NCBI GenBank assembly: GCA_020091685.1
Contig: CM034599.1
Location: 3,689,641-3,753,640, forward strand
From: Lutjanus erythropterus
Taxonomy: Eukaryota > Chordata > Actinopteri > Lutjaniformes > Lutjanidae
Direction: 5' to 3'
DNA length: 64,000 bases
The position numbers and the translations under genes are program-made. The notes beneath the pieces were generated by a model. It was not told the origin of the DNA and ran no database searches. It saw only the letters and a program-made list of their open reading frames with translations. Below are positions 1-15,000 of this stretch, piece by piece (the stretch's first letter is position 1; each line of letters opens with the position of its first letter).

Positions 1-3200
<3,200 letters not shown>

Positions 3201-3873
3201 TAAGCAGAGCTGCAAGTTGGTAACTCCATTTATTAAATAGCAGCAAATTAATTGGGAACTCACGAGTTCATTTGCAAAAACAGATAAACATCATTCTTAA
3301 CATGAATAAACAAGGACCAGTTTGATTGATATTCCGAGTGCACAATTAAAAAATAAACAAAAAAGACCATCATTTATGAGAATTATATAAAAAAGGATAT
3401 CTTCTAAAAAACAGCACAAACATCTGTTTGATTGATGTTCCTTAGAGTGCACCAAAACATGATTTATGAAAATTAATGAAATTGGAGGTATCTGTTTTTG
3501 TAAATGAACACTTAAACTGTTCTGATAACAAATTGTCATTTTTCAAGCAGATATTCCAAACATTTGCTGGATCCAGCATCTCAAATGATTTGTTCCTTCG
3601 TTGGCATGCTAGATAGTAAACTGAGTATCTTTAGGTTTTGGTATGTTGGTCAACTAAAACATACAATTTGAAAAACATCGTCACATCATCTTAGACTGCA
3701 GATCAAAACCACAAAACTAATCTAGGGTAAAAAAAAAAAAAGATCAGTATCAAGTTCTAAAGTTAAAGTTTGTTCATTTTCTGGTGTGGCAGGATAATCG
3801 GCAGTGATAATAAATACTACTCTTAATAAAATTGTTAGTTTCAGTCCTATATACAGTTTAAGAGACCTGAAGT

Positions 3874-4157
3874 AACAGCAGCAATTCCAAAAAAGCTGGG
3901 ACGCTGTGCAAAATAAATAAAAACAAAATGCAATGACTCAATTGAATACAATCCAAAGACAGTGTTGTTAAAAGAAAAGGTGATGTATCACAGTGGTAAA
4001 CCTGATCCTGTCACAAGTTTGGAACGTGTTGAAGCCATCAAATTCAGAATAGGTGTATATTTACAAAAAAAAGAATATACAGGCCAAAACGTTCTTGCAA
4101 ATCTTTCTTATTTATATTTTACACAATGTCCCAACATTCTTGGAATTGGGATTGTAG
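3874..4157. repeat. Tc1-related MITE with long inverted ends
   Basis: The left end reads AATTCCAAAAAAGCTGGGAC. The reverse complement of the right end begins TACAATCCCAATTCC, then GTTGGGACATTGTG, so the two ends are similar in inverted orientation. The ends also match those of the larger element at 63061-63924, which retains Tc1-transposase traces. This copy is therefore probably a short non-autonomous derivative. The 66-aa open frame inside it has no domain. Confidence 0.7.
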
Positions 4158-5240
4158 TATGAAATAAAAAGTTTTGCTTTAGAGCACACGTCTCTCTGAG
4201 CCACCACATGCAAAGCCTCCTTTACAAAACTCTCGCTGATTGTGATCTAACCGATAAAAAAAAGACCAGTAATTATTTCCAAACGCTATTTAGCCAAGTT
4301 TGACTAAGGCAGAGAATTATGTGAATTTGTTTTACAACAGTAATTATTATCTCTGAGCATATTAAATTATTACCCAGTGAGAACAGACAGATTTTATATA
4401 CAGTATGAACTGAAGCCAAAAATGTGCATTCTGCTGCGCTGATTACTTTTCAAAACAAAAGACTGACCTCCAGATTCCATTTCACACTATCAGGGTCCTT
4501 GAATGAACAATTTTACATTTACAGAAAGCTGTGAGTGTGCGTGTGCTCATCTACACGTGTCTATTTGTTTGTTCACAGCATCTCTAACCCTCTTAACTCC
4601 GAGGCTTGAACACCACGCTGTGACAGAACGTGTTTCCTTGGGCAGCCAATAGAAACGGGAACTTAATCTCAGAACATGCAAGCGCAACGACACAGTGTCT
4701 GTAGCAGAATATGACTTACAGGCTAAATCATATTCTGCTTCCCTTTCTCGTTAGCCGCGGCTACTCTCATTGTGGCCTCTTTGATCTGCCCATCACAACT
4801 TCTCTGAACTGCTCCTTTACATTCCCCTGCACCCTCTTCCTCCAAGTAAGGCAGGACGGGAAGGCCATTTATCTGCCCTATCTGCACATGCAAAGTGTGC
4901 AGATAAGCAGCAGTAGCAGCTCTGTAAGTCCTCTGGTGCCAGTATTGACAGACCACTGCAGGGATCTGCAGTACTTGTGCGCCTGTGGGGATTTGTCCTT
5001 CTGCAACATTAAAAGGCAAATTGTGCATTCGCAGTAGCAGAAGGCCTTAAGATGCCCATGTATGGCAAATCCTCATTCACACGAACAATGTTTAATGTTA
5101 CTGTTTGATCTTTTCAGCCTATCTTTTAATCTGTATCCCCCTTAGCTTAGAGAGAATAGCCGCTGAGTTAGCAGAACCTCGACTTAGTGAGCTTCTGTTC
5201 GACTTACAGTGTCTTCCACAATTAGAAAGCTCCGTACATG

Positions 5241-6168
5241 TACAGCTGAGGACAAAATTATTAGCCCTCCCTATGAAATTTAAAGTTTTTTTCAAAATTT
5301 TCCCGAGTGCTTTTTTAACAGAGCGAGGAATTTTCAACATAGCATTTCTAAACATACTAGTTTTCTTTAAAAAGCATGAATTATTTCTATTTGCACACAA
5401 TAACAGAATTATTTCAGAAAAAAATAAAATTACCAGGGTCAATATTATTACCCCCCCTAAGAACTGAGCTTTGTATTGAGCCAAACCACTGTTGTGTAAT
5501 CATGTGCTTTAACTTTGTAATGTTCAAAGCTTGTAAAATCAAGTTAAAACTGAAGGTTAATTTCCAATTTACACACAGTATAAAAACTTAAGTGAGGGTT
5601 TGAGCTGTCACTTTGAGCATCGTGCCAAAAACAAAAGAAATCAGTTTAGACTTGAGAGAAGTGTTGATGCTCACAAAGCAGGAGAAGGATATACAAAGTT
5701 ATCACAGCGTTTCCAAGTGTCAAGAACCAGAGTGGGAAGTATCATCAAGAACAAGAACAAGCCTGGCAGAGGTAGGAAGAGAAAGATTTCAAAGACTCTG
5801 GAAAGAAAACTAGTGAGAGATGTTTCTAAAGACCCCAGAACAACCGCCAAGACACTAGTGAATGACTGAGCTGAGTCAGGAGTTCTAGTCTCAAAGAAGA
5901 CGATCACTAATCACTAATCACTACAACAAACCACTGCAGGCTGTTATCCAGCAAAAAGGATACGCAACTGACTATTAGCATCAAGGGGGGCTAATAATTA
6001 AATATAGACCCTGGTAGCTTTTGGTTTTTGTGAAATAATTTTGTTTCTGTGTGCAAAGTAAAATAATCCAAAATAAAACTAGGATGTTTGGAAAAGCTGT
6101 GTTAAAAATTCCTTTCACTGTTTAACATCACTTTCATAGGGGGACTAATAATTTCATCCTCATCTGTA
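5241..6168 (+). mobile_element. Degenerate Tc1-like DNA transposon, internally deleted
   Basis: Terminal inverted repeats match closely: left TACAGCTGAGGACAAAATTA, right (reverse complement) TACAGATGAGGATGAAATTA. TA at each edge fits Tc1/mariner insertion. At 928 bp it is shorter than the roughly 1.2-1.6 kb of intact fish Tc1 elements. Only the N-terminal DNA-binding part of a transposase remains (5600-5870). After the stop near 5868, sequence resembling the next residues (SKKTIT) continues briefly. The DDE catalytic core is missing, so the copy cannot mobilise itself. Confidence 0.88.
5600..5869 (+). pseudogene. Tc1 transposase N-terminal fragment (HTH region)
   Basis: Two overlapping frames encode parts of one Tc1-type N-terminus. 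The upstream part (KEISLDLRE, about 5640-5665) is in the second frame. The downstream part (AHKAGEGYTKLSQRF, GRGRKRKISKTLERK, VRDVSKDPRTTAKTLVND) is in the first. A small indel near 5660 therefore broke the gene. The paired helix-turn-helix region and the basic GRGRKRK linker are the recognisable features. A stop follows TLVND and no D, D or E catalytic motif is present. It lies in a host intron in the sense direction and is a relic, not a host gene. Confidence 0.85.
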
Positions 6169-6382
6169 TATATATATTCTGTAAGTGTATTTGGTGCAGT
6201 GACAAAAGGAACATTAAATTGAATTGTCTCATTTTTACCAATTGACTACAGTTCTGAGTGTAAAGGCCAGCGGCAAAAAACAGTGTTATATTACAGAGAA
6301 TCTGTACAACATCCGCTTGATGCTCCAACTACCCAGCAACAAATCTTTATTCAATTACATTTATTTCAAACGCAAAAAAGTG

Positions 6383-6886
6383 TGATTTTTGAGTGTGGTT
6401 GTATGAGTTAGTCATCCATAGTCAGTCAGTGTATACCTCTGCAAACCAACCAACTCCATGGGGAAAATCAGTCATTTTACTTTTTGCAGAGTTTCTGGTC
6501 AACTGCCTCGATTAGTAAGTTTGTTTAGTGTTATTGTGTGACTTTGGTGTTTTAAAAAGTTATTTCAGATTCACACAAGTCACACAACTAACAGATTGAA
6601 GCAGCGGTAGACCAGCAGCTCCTGTGTTCTGCAGGGTAAAGAGACTGATTTCCCAAAGGAAAATGCTGTCTGATGGCAAAATATTTTAAACAACGTCTTT
6701 TTTTTAAAGTCGTTATAATACGTTTTATCGCTGACCCTGTCCACTGCACCACATTGCTTAGCTTCCTGCACCAGTACTCCTGCTGCTTCTCCAGACTGGA
6801 GGCATGTCAACAACCATCTACTGTAGCCGACACATTGACTATGCACAAGTAACTCATACAGTCCCACTTAAAATCATCCAAACTAT
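6383..6886. repeat. Fold-back MITE family A, copy 2 (about 500 bp)
   Basis: The left end resembles family A (TTGTATGAGTTAGTCATCCA, then GTCAGTCAGTGTA) but much of the left arm is lost. The right arm is well kept: GCTGACCCTGTCCACTGC at 6730-6747, then GCTTCTCCAGACTGGAGG, CCATCTACTGTAG, and CCCACTTAAAATCATCCAAA at the end. It is an internally deleted copy of the element at 1928-2934. It has no coding capacity. Confidence 0.72.
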
Positions 6887-7385
6887 TTTTTTATTTATTT
6901 ATTTTTTTTATTATTATTATTATTTTTTTTAATACATTGTTTGTTCAGTCTTGAAATTCATCAGATCCATGAACTTCAAAGCGTGTGTCTTCAAAAGGAG
7001 CTGTTAGTGTTAGTGTGTTCGTAGTAATACAATATTGTTTCCTGACCTTATAGCTTATTTTTAATACAGTAGAGTGCACAATACTTTTGATCCAGAATGT
7101 GCTGTTTTTCCCAGAACTTGTCTAATATGAGGTCCAATATGACAACCAGATATTAATTTTGCTCGGTTTTTATTAACATTATCTATCATGGCTTGTAGAC
7201 ATGTATTTCTTTTATGGTTTCGAAGCAGCAAAAGCTTAGAATTATAGTTTTTATATTACATACTATTTTATCTATTGCAGTGCATTTCAATTAAATTAGG
7301 CTAGATGCAGTATTTTTTCACTTAATTCCCACTGATGATTTATTTTCTCTCCGTCTCTTTTCATGTTGTGTGTGTGTTTCAACAG

Positions 7386-8555
7386 GAGGCGTTGATCAGC
7401 GCCTGGCTGCAGTTCAGTGACGGCTCCGTGGCTCCTCTGGACCTGTACAATCCTGACTTCTTTGTGCTGACAGCCACCTCCCTGGATGAGGAAGTGGTGA
7501 CAGTGCAGCAGAACCCCTCCTGGAAATGGCCTGTCATCGTGACTGAGGCGGAGGGCCAGGGCCTGCTGGTCAGGGTGGAGATGACTGTCTGCGAGGTCTG
7601 CCAGAAGTTCAAGCGCCGCAGCATCCTGGCAGCGGGGAACTGCAACGTCAGGGTGAAGTTCGGTCACAGTGACAGCTCGAGGGGCGGGGGCAGCGACTAC
7701 GGCCCCGATGGAGACGACATGGAGAGCAGAGGCCGGCTCTCGCCCTCGCAGGACAGGACCGGGCTTGACACCCACTACTACGGCAGCTCCATCTCTGATA
7801 TGGAGGACGGGGTGTTGAGGAGGGCCACCACCACGAGAAGCGCAATCATGCGCAGACCCAACGGGGACAAACTTTCAGACGACGGCAGCCAGAACATGCC
7901 GATCGACTTCGCCGACTTCCCTGCACAGGTGGACCTGCCACGTGGACGCAATATGGACGATGACCTCATCCAGACGGCTCGTGGCCTCACGGACCTGGAG
8001 ATCGGCATGTATGCCCTGCTGGGGGTCTTCTGCCTCGCCATCCTCGTCTTTCTCATCAACTGCATCTCCTACACGCTCAAATACCGCCACAAGGAGCTCT
8101 CCATCGAGGGCCAGGAGAGCATGAACCACGCCCACGACTGGGTGTGGCTGGGGAACGAGGCGGAGCTGCTGGAGAGCCAGATCAGCCTGTCACCGCAGCA
8201 GGAGGAGCAGACCTCCATGATGGACTCGAGCAGCGGCCTCGAGGAGGGCAGCCACCTGCTGAATGGAGGCTCCGCCCAGAAAAACGTGCAGGGCCAGGTG
8301 CACCGGGCAGCCGACACGGCCTGCATAGCCAAGGACAGCAAAGGAGACTCCCCGACCACCAAGAGGAAGAGAGTCAAGTTCACCACGTTCACCACCATCC
8401 CGTCGGACAGTAGCTACCCCACTGTGAACACACTGACTGGAGGACACAGCCAAGACATTAAGTGGGTGTGTCAGGACGTGGAGCTGGGAGACTCCAAGGA
8501 GCTGCGCAATTACATGGAACGGTTAAATGACAGTGCTTTAAAAGAGGTGGCATAA
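7386..8555 (+). CDS. TMEM132C: TMEM132C terminal coding exon: ectodomain end, TM helix, cytoplasmic tail
   Basis: The acceptor CAACAG ends at 7385. The exon encodes about 389 residues to TAA at 8553-8555 and is much richer in GC than its surroundings. It starts EALISAWLQFSDGS, the end of the TMEM132 ectodomain, with MATSLDE-like and GQGLLVRVEM segments. A Ser/Gly/Asp-rich stalk (about 7660-7910) follows, then the juxtamembrane FPAQVDLPRG and GLTDLEIGMY. One transmembrane helix (about 8001-8069, GMYALLGVFCLAILVFLIN) precedes the basic KYRHK stop-transfer. The tail has HDWVWLGNEAELLE, a basic KRKRVKFTTF block (8361-8390) and DIKWVCQDVELGDSKELRNY near the end, typical of this family. The call TMEM132C over TMEM132D rests on synteny. 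The tail carries candidate RVxF and WIRS motifs. Confidence 0.95.
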   Translation, partial: EALISAWLQFSDGSVAPLDLYNPDFFVLTATSLDEEVVTVQQNPSWKWPVIVTEAEGQGLLVRVEMTVCEVCQKFKRRSILAAGNCNVRVKFGHSDSSRGGGSDYGPDGDDMESRGRLSPSQDRTGLDTHYYGSSISDMEDGVLRRATTTRSAIMRRPNGDKLSDDGSQNMPIDFADFPAQVDLPRGRNMDDDLIQTARGLTDLEIGMYALLGVFCLAILVFLINCISYTLKYRHKELSIEGQESMNHAHDWVWLGNEAELLESQISLSPQQEEQTSMMDSSSGLEEGSHLLNGGSAQKNVQGQVHRAADTACIAKDSKGDSPTTKRKRVKFTTFTTIPSDSSYPTVNTLTGGHSQDIKWVCQDVELGDSKELRNYMERLNDSALKEVA

Positions 8556-9126
8556 TGAACTGTGTGCACTGGTAACAAACTCACCCTTATGCCTTTCAGA
8601 GGAAAGTGGGTCTGGACACAAACCGGACCTCCAGGAGGTGAAAATGGAGGAAATTCACTTCAGAAATCACCCCAAACTGCCAAAGGGTCATTAAATTTAA
8701 GAGGATTATTGATTCCACAAGTGACTGATGATGAATCACTAACGAAAAATATGTCAGTGAACATATTTTTTCATTTGTTTATCAGATGATTACCTTTTTA
8801 TCATCATTTTATTACTACAGGGTTTAGCTAGAATCAAGTTAATGATCCCAGGACTGACCTGCAGCAACTATGACCTGTGATATTCAGACGACATGTAGAT
8901 TTTAAACCCAACAGTAACACGACTAGGTAGATGTTCTGAATGTGTGTGCACATTAAAATGAGTTTTGGAAGTTTTTGTAACATTTTGGATATTAATTTCC
9001 TAACGCCAGATCCTTATTCTATCTGTGAAAGAGTTCTGGAGAGGCCAAAGCAAAGCCAAGAGAAGTTTCTGCATGTTATTGGAAAAAAAAAAAAAGGCAC
9101 AACTTTCTGGTTCATTCTCATCCTCC
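8556..9126 (+). other. TMEM132C: Probable proximal 3' UTR of TMEM132C
   Basis: This follows the stop codon and lacks coding potential or recognisable repeats. Weak polyadenylation candidates are ATTAAA at 8690-8695 and 8952-8957. The first AATAAA on this strand is at 9769-9774, inside the following repeat. The real 3' end cannot be fixed from sequence alone. Confidence 0.45.
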
Positions 9127-11030
9127 TTAAAGGGATAGTTCGGATTGTTTGATGTAGGGTTGTATGAGGTACCTGTCCCCCGTCAGTGTTTACCCTACAG
9201 TAGATGACGGTCGACATGCCTGCAGTTTGGAGAAACGCAGAGACAATGAACTGCAGTGCAGAGGGTCAGAAGCAAAACCTATTTTAGCCAACTTTCTTTT
9301 ACAGGTTTTTCAACTTACCCTTCGCTAAGCCCCTCCTGCAAACAGCAATGGTCCAATCAAAGATTAGCAACTAACTATTTTGCCGCAAGCCAATCAAGTG
9401 TTGCATTTCTCTACATGTTGAAGCAGGGAGGATTGGGGTCATACTCAGTGTTTCATGAGTCTGGATGGATGGTGGTGTAGTCTTTGGAAAACGTGAAACA
9501 ACAGCACACGTATGACGCATGGATTAAACTTAAACTAATGTATGCTGCGAATGTTAGCATGTCCAGTTAACTAATGCTAGCTTACTCGCTGCAGTAACGT
9601 CACCTTCAGCACTGCATGTGCCAGACTCGTGGCTTATTCCCAGGAGTTACACCGGGATTTGTTATGTGGGGGGTTTAGGGAGGACAACGCGGGCTGATGT
9701 TGAGTAATGCAACATATTTAAGGCACTGTCACAGGGTTATCGTTCCAAAATGTGTCAGATGGAAATGTAATAAAGTTAACTTGAGACAGACTTCTGAGCT
9801 GACTCAAAAAATTTAGCATTAGCAATAGCTGACATTTGCCAGCTACACTTGCTTGTGAGAGTCATCACTTTAGCAGCCAAAATTCACGATAGCTGCTTTT
9901 GTTTGTTTAGTTTGGGGCTTAGTGATGGATCAGTTGGACCTCCGACTCACTTGTTAGCAAAAAACAGTAGGTTAGAGCTCTGATACCCCCCCCACTTCCT
10001 CAGGGGGTTTATATGTAGCAACGTTATCATGCAGAAACCAGTCAGATATCACTCTTGCCAAAGCCACAGACTTCTTTAGCAAAAACAATGATTTTACTGC
10101 TGCCTCGATCATTTAGTCTGTTTGTGTTGTGAACTTGACCTAAGATTTTTCAACGCAGAAGCCACACAATAGCGCAGAGCTCTAGCCATTTTCAGCGCCC
10201 TAGGCGAGATTAGATTAGGTTTTGATCTTCTGCGTATCTCCTGAGTGCATCTGGACAGTTGCAGAACTGATATTAGCCTAGTAAAATCAAAGTCACATAG
10301 CTGCAGAGTATAATAAACTCTGCTTGGTTACATTTAAATCATTACTAAGTTGTGATTTCTGCAGCACTAAAATAAAAGCACTTGCACCATGGAGATAAGT
10401 TGCATAACAAATAACTCTCAGTAACAACTAATAATTAGCCTAAACCTAAGTGTAAATCAAAATGTCACTAACCATTATAACAGTTCATGCATGCCAGGAC
10501 AGATGACAGATTGAGAGCAACAGGTGTGTAAAGTGTTTTTCTTTCTCTGTTGTTTCATTCATTTGTTGCCTCAAGGCAGAAAATGAGGCAGGATGCCCAC
10601 CAGACACTGGCACCGTAGGCAGCTACCTACATGCCTTTACAGAACTAACAGATCGAGGCAGCAGCAGACCTGCGACGTAAAATGACTGATTTTGCCTGAG
10701 GAGTTTGGTTGAGCAAAAGAGAGCTGAATGTTTGGCTTATATAACGGCGATTTCCCATCAGAGAAGGTTATCTGACAGCAGGGTAAAGTGGCGATATTAT
10801 TTTAAATATAGCATAAACTTAAACTGACAGTGATTTTTTTTTAAGTTAGTCTAATACATGTTGCTGCTGACCCTGTTTAAAGCGGTACATTACTTAGCTC
10901 CCTACAGCGGGACTCCTGCTGCTTCTCCACACTGGGTGCATGTCGACCTCCATCTACTGCAGGTAACACACCAACTATGGATAAGTACCTCACACAAACC
11001 CACTTGAATTAATCCGAAGTATCGCTTTAA
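9127..11030. repeat. Fold-back MITE family A, copy 3 (1.9 kb, best-preserved ends)
   Basis: The left end is TTAAAGGGATAGTTCGGATT and the right end, reverse-complemented, is TTAAAGCGATACTTCGGATT. Arms continue inward (ACAGTAGATGACGGTCGACA on the left; TCGACCTCCATCTACTGCAG on the right) for about 180 bp. The core of roughly 1.5 kb is longer than in other copies. It contains a segment at 9300-10600 absent from the rest, plus the family-typical block at 10640-10840. TTAA at both edges could be a target duplication or part of the terminal repeat. No transposase frame is visible. Confidence 0.82.
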
Positions 11031-13094
11031 CACGGCAGAAGACCTGTTATGTATATACCGAACAGTCTCCAAAGCATTGTATTGTTGCTCTGTATATTGT
11101 ATTTTCATAACATTTAACAAATACACAACAATGTCAAGAGCGTGTATTAGCTTTTATTGACCGCAGCATCATAAGGTCATTAATTTCTCACGTCCCGAGG
11201 TTAGCTGACGAATGTGGTCGAGGAAAAGGAGCCAATTACACATTCATCTTTATATCAGGAGCATTTTATGAGATGCAATTTAGCCACAAGCCACAACAAT
11301 CTGCTCCCTTTAATGTTAGCGGTGGAGGGAGGCAGCGGCCATTAATACTCTCATCTCGTCTATTAGAACACAGTATTCTAACATGACGGCCAGTGTGTGA
11401 AGGGGCTTTTAAATTAAATGGCTGGACAGCATGGTAATGTGACATTTCCCACTGCCAGCCCCCCCAGTTTTAAGTTTTGTGAGCTTTGAAGAAAATGCCA
11501 ATTAAGGTCTCGTTAACCTCTGTCCCATCGCCTCCAGGAAAAGCGCACTGATGGACAAACTGGGATGAAATGTGCTCTCCGTCTCTCGGGGAGCGTGTTG
11601 GATACAAAGAGGGATAATTACAGGCAAGGTGGGAAATGTTTTCTTTTTGGAAATGGATCTTTTATTATTCAGATAATTGCACAAATAATAATCATCTCTG
11701 AAAACTTCCTAAACAAAGGCAGTCGGCTGAAAAATTGCATTTTGCTCAGTGAGCGTCATTATCATCACAGTGGTGTTGGCTGATTGCGTTTTTTTGTGTT
11801 ATTATTTTCCATCAAGCAGAGAAATGTTCACATTATGTTAACTGTTGCTGCAGCGTGGATCAGATTGTTAATCAGCAGAGCTCACAGTATCAGCCTGCAA
11901 GAGGGGAGGTGCCATACTTCAGCAAATAGCAGCACTACCTTGAGTGTAATTAGGGATGCCATTTAGATTAGCTCAGTTATGTCAACAGTCAGCAGAGAAT
12001 GGAGCCCCTCCAGACACCTGTATGGAAGTTTAGTGGCTTTTCCACTTTTATTTAATTAGTTCAAGCAGCTTGTTGACTGATTCTTTTTTTCCTCCTTTTG
12101 TGGAGCTGCTATTGATCCACTTCATGCTGAGCCGGGATATTGAATTAGCAGCACAAAAAAGAAAAACAAATGGTGTTCAAATAGAACGATAACAATCCAT
12201 GATAAGTATAAAGATAATTAAAGAAGACATGGGCTTATTCGGTTTTAGATCTTTGAAAGGACGCACTCTTCCAGAATTTAGTTTGTGAGGAAACCAAAGT
12301 CACTGTCAAGTTGACTAATCTCAGTTTATCCATGTCAGCATACAAACTAATGTTTCAGCCTCGTGGCCTTCATCACATTATGGAGAGAATTAGATCATTT
12401 ATAAGTATTTAGTATTTATAAGTATTTGTTTATATAAGTATAAGTAAGTATTTCTACCTCACGCTTTGCCATTTGGGTAAGATACAGTAGACAACAGATA
12501 AGTACTTTCCCAGTCTTTTTTGCAGCTGTATTTACTTTTCTTTGTAGTAGTTTCCATCAATACAATCCCCATCTATCCCAGTGTTCTGACTTTTGAACAC
12601 TGGCTCCAGTCAATATATGGGATGGAGGGACAAGGGATAAACATGCTGTGCAGTCTCATCGTCACCCCTCATAAAGTGGGACACCTGTTCCCTCTAAGCT
12701 GATTGGACCTCCTCTCAGGACTCTGTGGGCGTGTGCATCTGTAACTGATTGACATCTTCCTGAGTCTCCTGCTAGCTTTGTTGCACATGTTGGGGCGGGG
12801 CAACTTTCATCACTGAAATTTGTGACCTAATAACTTCCCATCGCCCAACCTGAACAGAAGTTTAACCACCCAGAATAATAATGATAAATAAAAATACCTG
12901 TCTTAAGACCATAAACATACGTAGACGTGGCGCTGGCCTTTGGATCGTACGTCACCGTCAGCCATTTTGGTCCGGTCAGAACTGGCCTGTGAACACAAAC
13001 AGGGGAGCCATGATATTTCTGGATAAAAAGAACTAAAACATTTTAATTTCTTAATTGATTTTGATGAGTCATGTTATATTCTAGGGTTCATGGT
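11031..13094. other. Intergenic unique-looking sequence
   Basis: About 2 kb without recognisable genes. From 11150 to 12000 the sequence is not obviously repetitive and is rich in ATTA/TAAT core motifs. Such a segment could be a conserved non-coding regulatory element, but conservation cannot be judged here. The short open frames on either strand have no domain content. Confidence 0.4.
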
Positions 13095-13585
13095 CTAGCT
13101 GAAAAACACCTTTTTCTCCAGGCCTGTAGTGCTTTTTATCCATCTAGATGTTTTTTGGTGTGAGTTGCAAAGTTTTGGAGATATCGGCCGTAGAAATGTC
13201 TGACATCTCTCCAGTATAATGGAACTAGACGGCACTCTGCTCAAAGCACACAAAAAAAAGAAAAACTGAAAAATTCAAAACCACTGTCTCTTTCCAAAGT
13301 TCATCACTTACTCAAGATAGAGACCTTGCACAGACCTTGTTCTGAGCAGTTTCGTGTAGGAACTACTTTATTTCTGCAGTAGAATCTACTGAAAGAAAAA
13401 AGGTGCTTTGAGCACCACAAGCGGAACGCCATCTAGTTCCATTTTATTTGAGAAAAGGCACACATCTCTACAGCTGATATCTCCAAAACTCTACAACTCA
13501 AACCAAAACAATCTAGATGGATAAATAGCACTACATGCCAGAGGAAAATATGTATTTTTGATTTTGGGGTGAAATATCCCTTTAA
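13095..13585. repeat. Inverted-repeat element, distinct MITE family
   Basis: The left arm (about 13115-13240) contains AGTGCTTTTTATCCATCTAG, GTTTTGGAGATATC and a GGAACTAGACGGC block. The right arm (about 13400-13550) contains the reverse complements, seen as GCCATCTAGTTCC, GATATCTCCAAAAC and CTAGATGGATAAATAGCACT. The roughly 160-bp spacer is unrelated. The right end finishes CCCTTTAA, like family A, but the arms do not match it. The 61-aa minus-strand frame is a by-product. Confidence 0.75.
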
Positions 13586-14709
13586 ATCAGATATAGGCCA
13601 TGTAGCTTTCACATACACACATGCATCCAGACACTCAGAGAAAAACTCTCTCTCCTCCCTCTTTAGTCTCTGTATCTGAATGTTTTTTTCCTCTGTGGTG
13701 TGATCTGCTGTCTCCTGTGTGATTTCCTGCTTCTGTGGCTCTATCGGTGGCTGCAGGGGACCGAAGCGACTCCATGTGCATCGGTGTGTGTGTGCAGTGT
13801 GCAGTGTGCCGGGACCGTGGCTGCTGCTGTGCTCAGCCTGTGGACTGTGAAGGGCGAGGGGAGCCCGAGCAGGTCTGGGAGGGATTTAACTGTCAGCCAC
13901 AAGGGGCATGATTGATGGAGGGTCCTGTGTAATTAAAACAGCACTGCGGCTCTCTTCCCGTGACCATCGTCGGTGGTTTCCACCTCTCCAGGTAGGAACA
14001 GAGCAGAGCAGCCCATTAAACACTCGCCGTCTCCACACCCCTGGGCTCAGGTATTACACACATGTGCGCATCTGCTGGGATGTGTCACAGGAGATACAAT
14101 GATTGTATTCACTTCCATTCTCGTGCTAACTCAGGACTCATTTTGTTTTGGCCTTGAAGTCCTGACTCCCCTGAAAGGAAAAGAAAAAAGCTTCCCCAGG
14201 CCTCCATCTTAAATGGATTTTTAATTAAATTGATGATGTGAGACCAACAAACTCTCACTAATGGTTGGCTGTGCTCCCTGTGGCCCTAATGTGCCAGGTC
14301 TGTATTTGCAATTTCCAAATGATTATTCGCTGCTTGATTTATGTTGCTTCTTTTGAATTCATTTCTAAATCAGTTCACAGCGGTTTTACAGCAACTAAAC
14401 ACGCACAAACACGCCGTCGCAGAGGAACGAAGGCGCAGCGGACAAGGTCAGCTCGACATTCTGGTATGACCGAATTTAACAGACGGAGCCGCCGGGAAAC
14501 AAAGACAACACTGTTCACAAACAAAACCCCGGTGCCAAATCTGGGTCTTGTAAACATAATATCCCACCTGACCAGTGCATCACAGTGGGGAGAAACACCA
14601 CAACACACACACACACACACACACAGAGTAACAAGTCTCACTAGCCTTGCAAGGGTCCTTTACTGACAACATGTAGCCTCAATCTTATTCTTGCCTTGTA
14701 TTATTCTAT
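13586..14709. other. Intergenic sequence without recognised features
   Basis: It contains an AC microsatellite at 14602-14625 and no domain-bearing open frame. The 133-aa plus-strand frame at 14265-14666 runs through the AC tract and has low-complexity, biased composition, so I do not treat it as a gene. Confidence 0.5.
14602..14625. repeat. (AC)n microsatellite
   Basis: An uninterrupted AC dinucleotide run of about 12 units. Confidence 0.95.
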
Positions 14710-14711
14710 AA

Positions 14712-15000
14712 CAGGGGTGTCAAATGTATGGCCCGCAGGCCAGAAACAGCCAGTCAGGGGGTCAAATCCAGCCCACTGGATGACTTTACAAACTGTAAAA
14801 ATTTCTAGATCTTGGCAAGTTTTGTGCATTTGCAGATCCTCCTTTGTAAATTGTAAAGCACATAATGACAGTAGATTTTCATTGGGCGTTGCTGAAACTG
14901 AAAAACTGGATCACTGCATGAATGAAATCTCAGTCCCTTTCAAAAACAATCCAAGGCACACGATAGCAAATGTGCAAAATTAAAATGCCTTTACATTTAA
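14712..15000. repeat. Degenerate interspersed DNA-transposon-like repeat
   Basis: It begins CAGGGGTGTCAAATGTATGG, followed by a GCCCGCAGGCC stretch and a GTCAAATCCAGCCCACTGG block. This wording is typical of a common fish repeat with a CAGGGGTGTCAAA end. A clear matching right end is not visible, so the copy is probably truncated. Confidence 0.5.

Noticed and set aside
4711..5037. Open frames of about 100 aa on both strands
   Set aside because: Overlapping frames on opposite strands, no domain, no splice context. Consistent with chance in a slightly GC-richer intron segment.
8144..8413. Alternate-frame ORFs inside the TMEM132C last exon
   Set aside because: High GC content removes stops in the other frames; the main frame alone carries the TM helix and family motifs.
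14265..14666. 133-aa plus-strand frame
   Set aside because: It runs into the AC microsatellite (HTHTHTH) and has no family resemblance.
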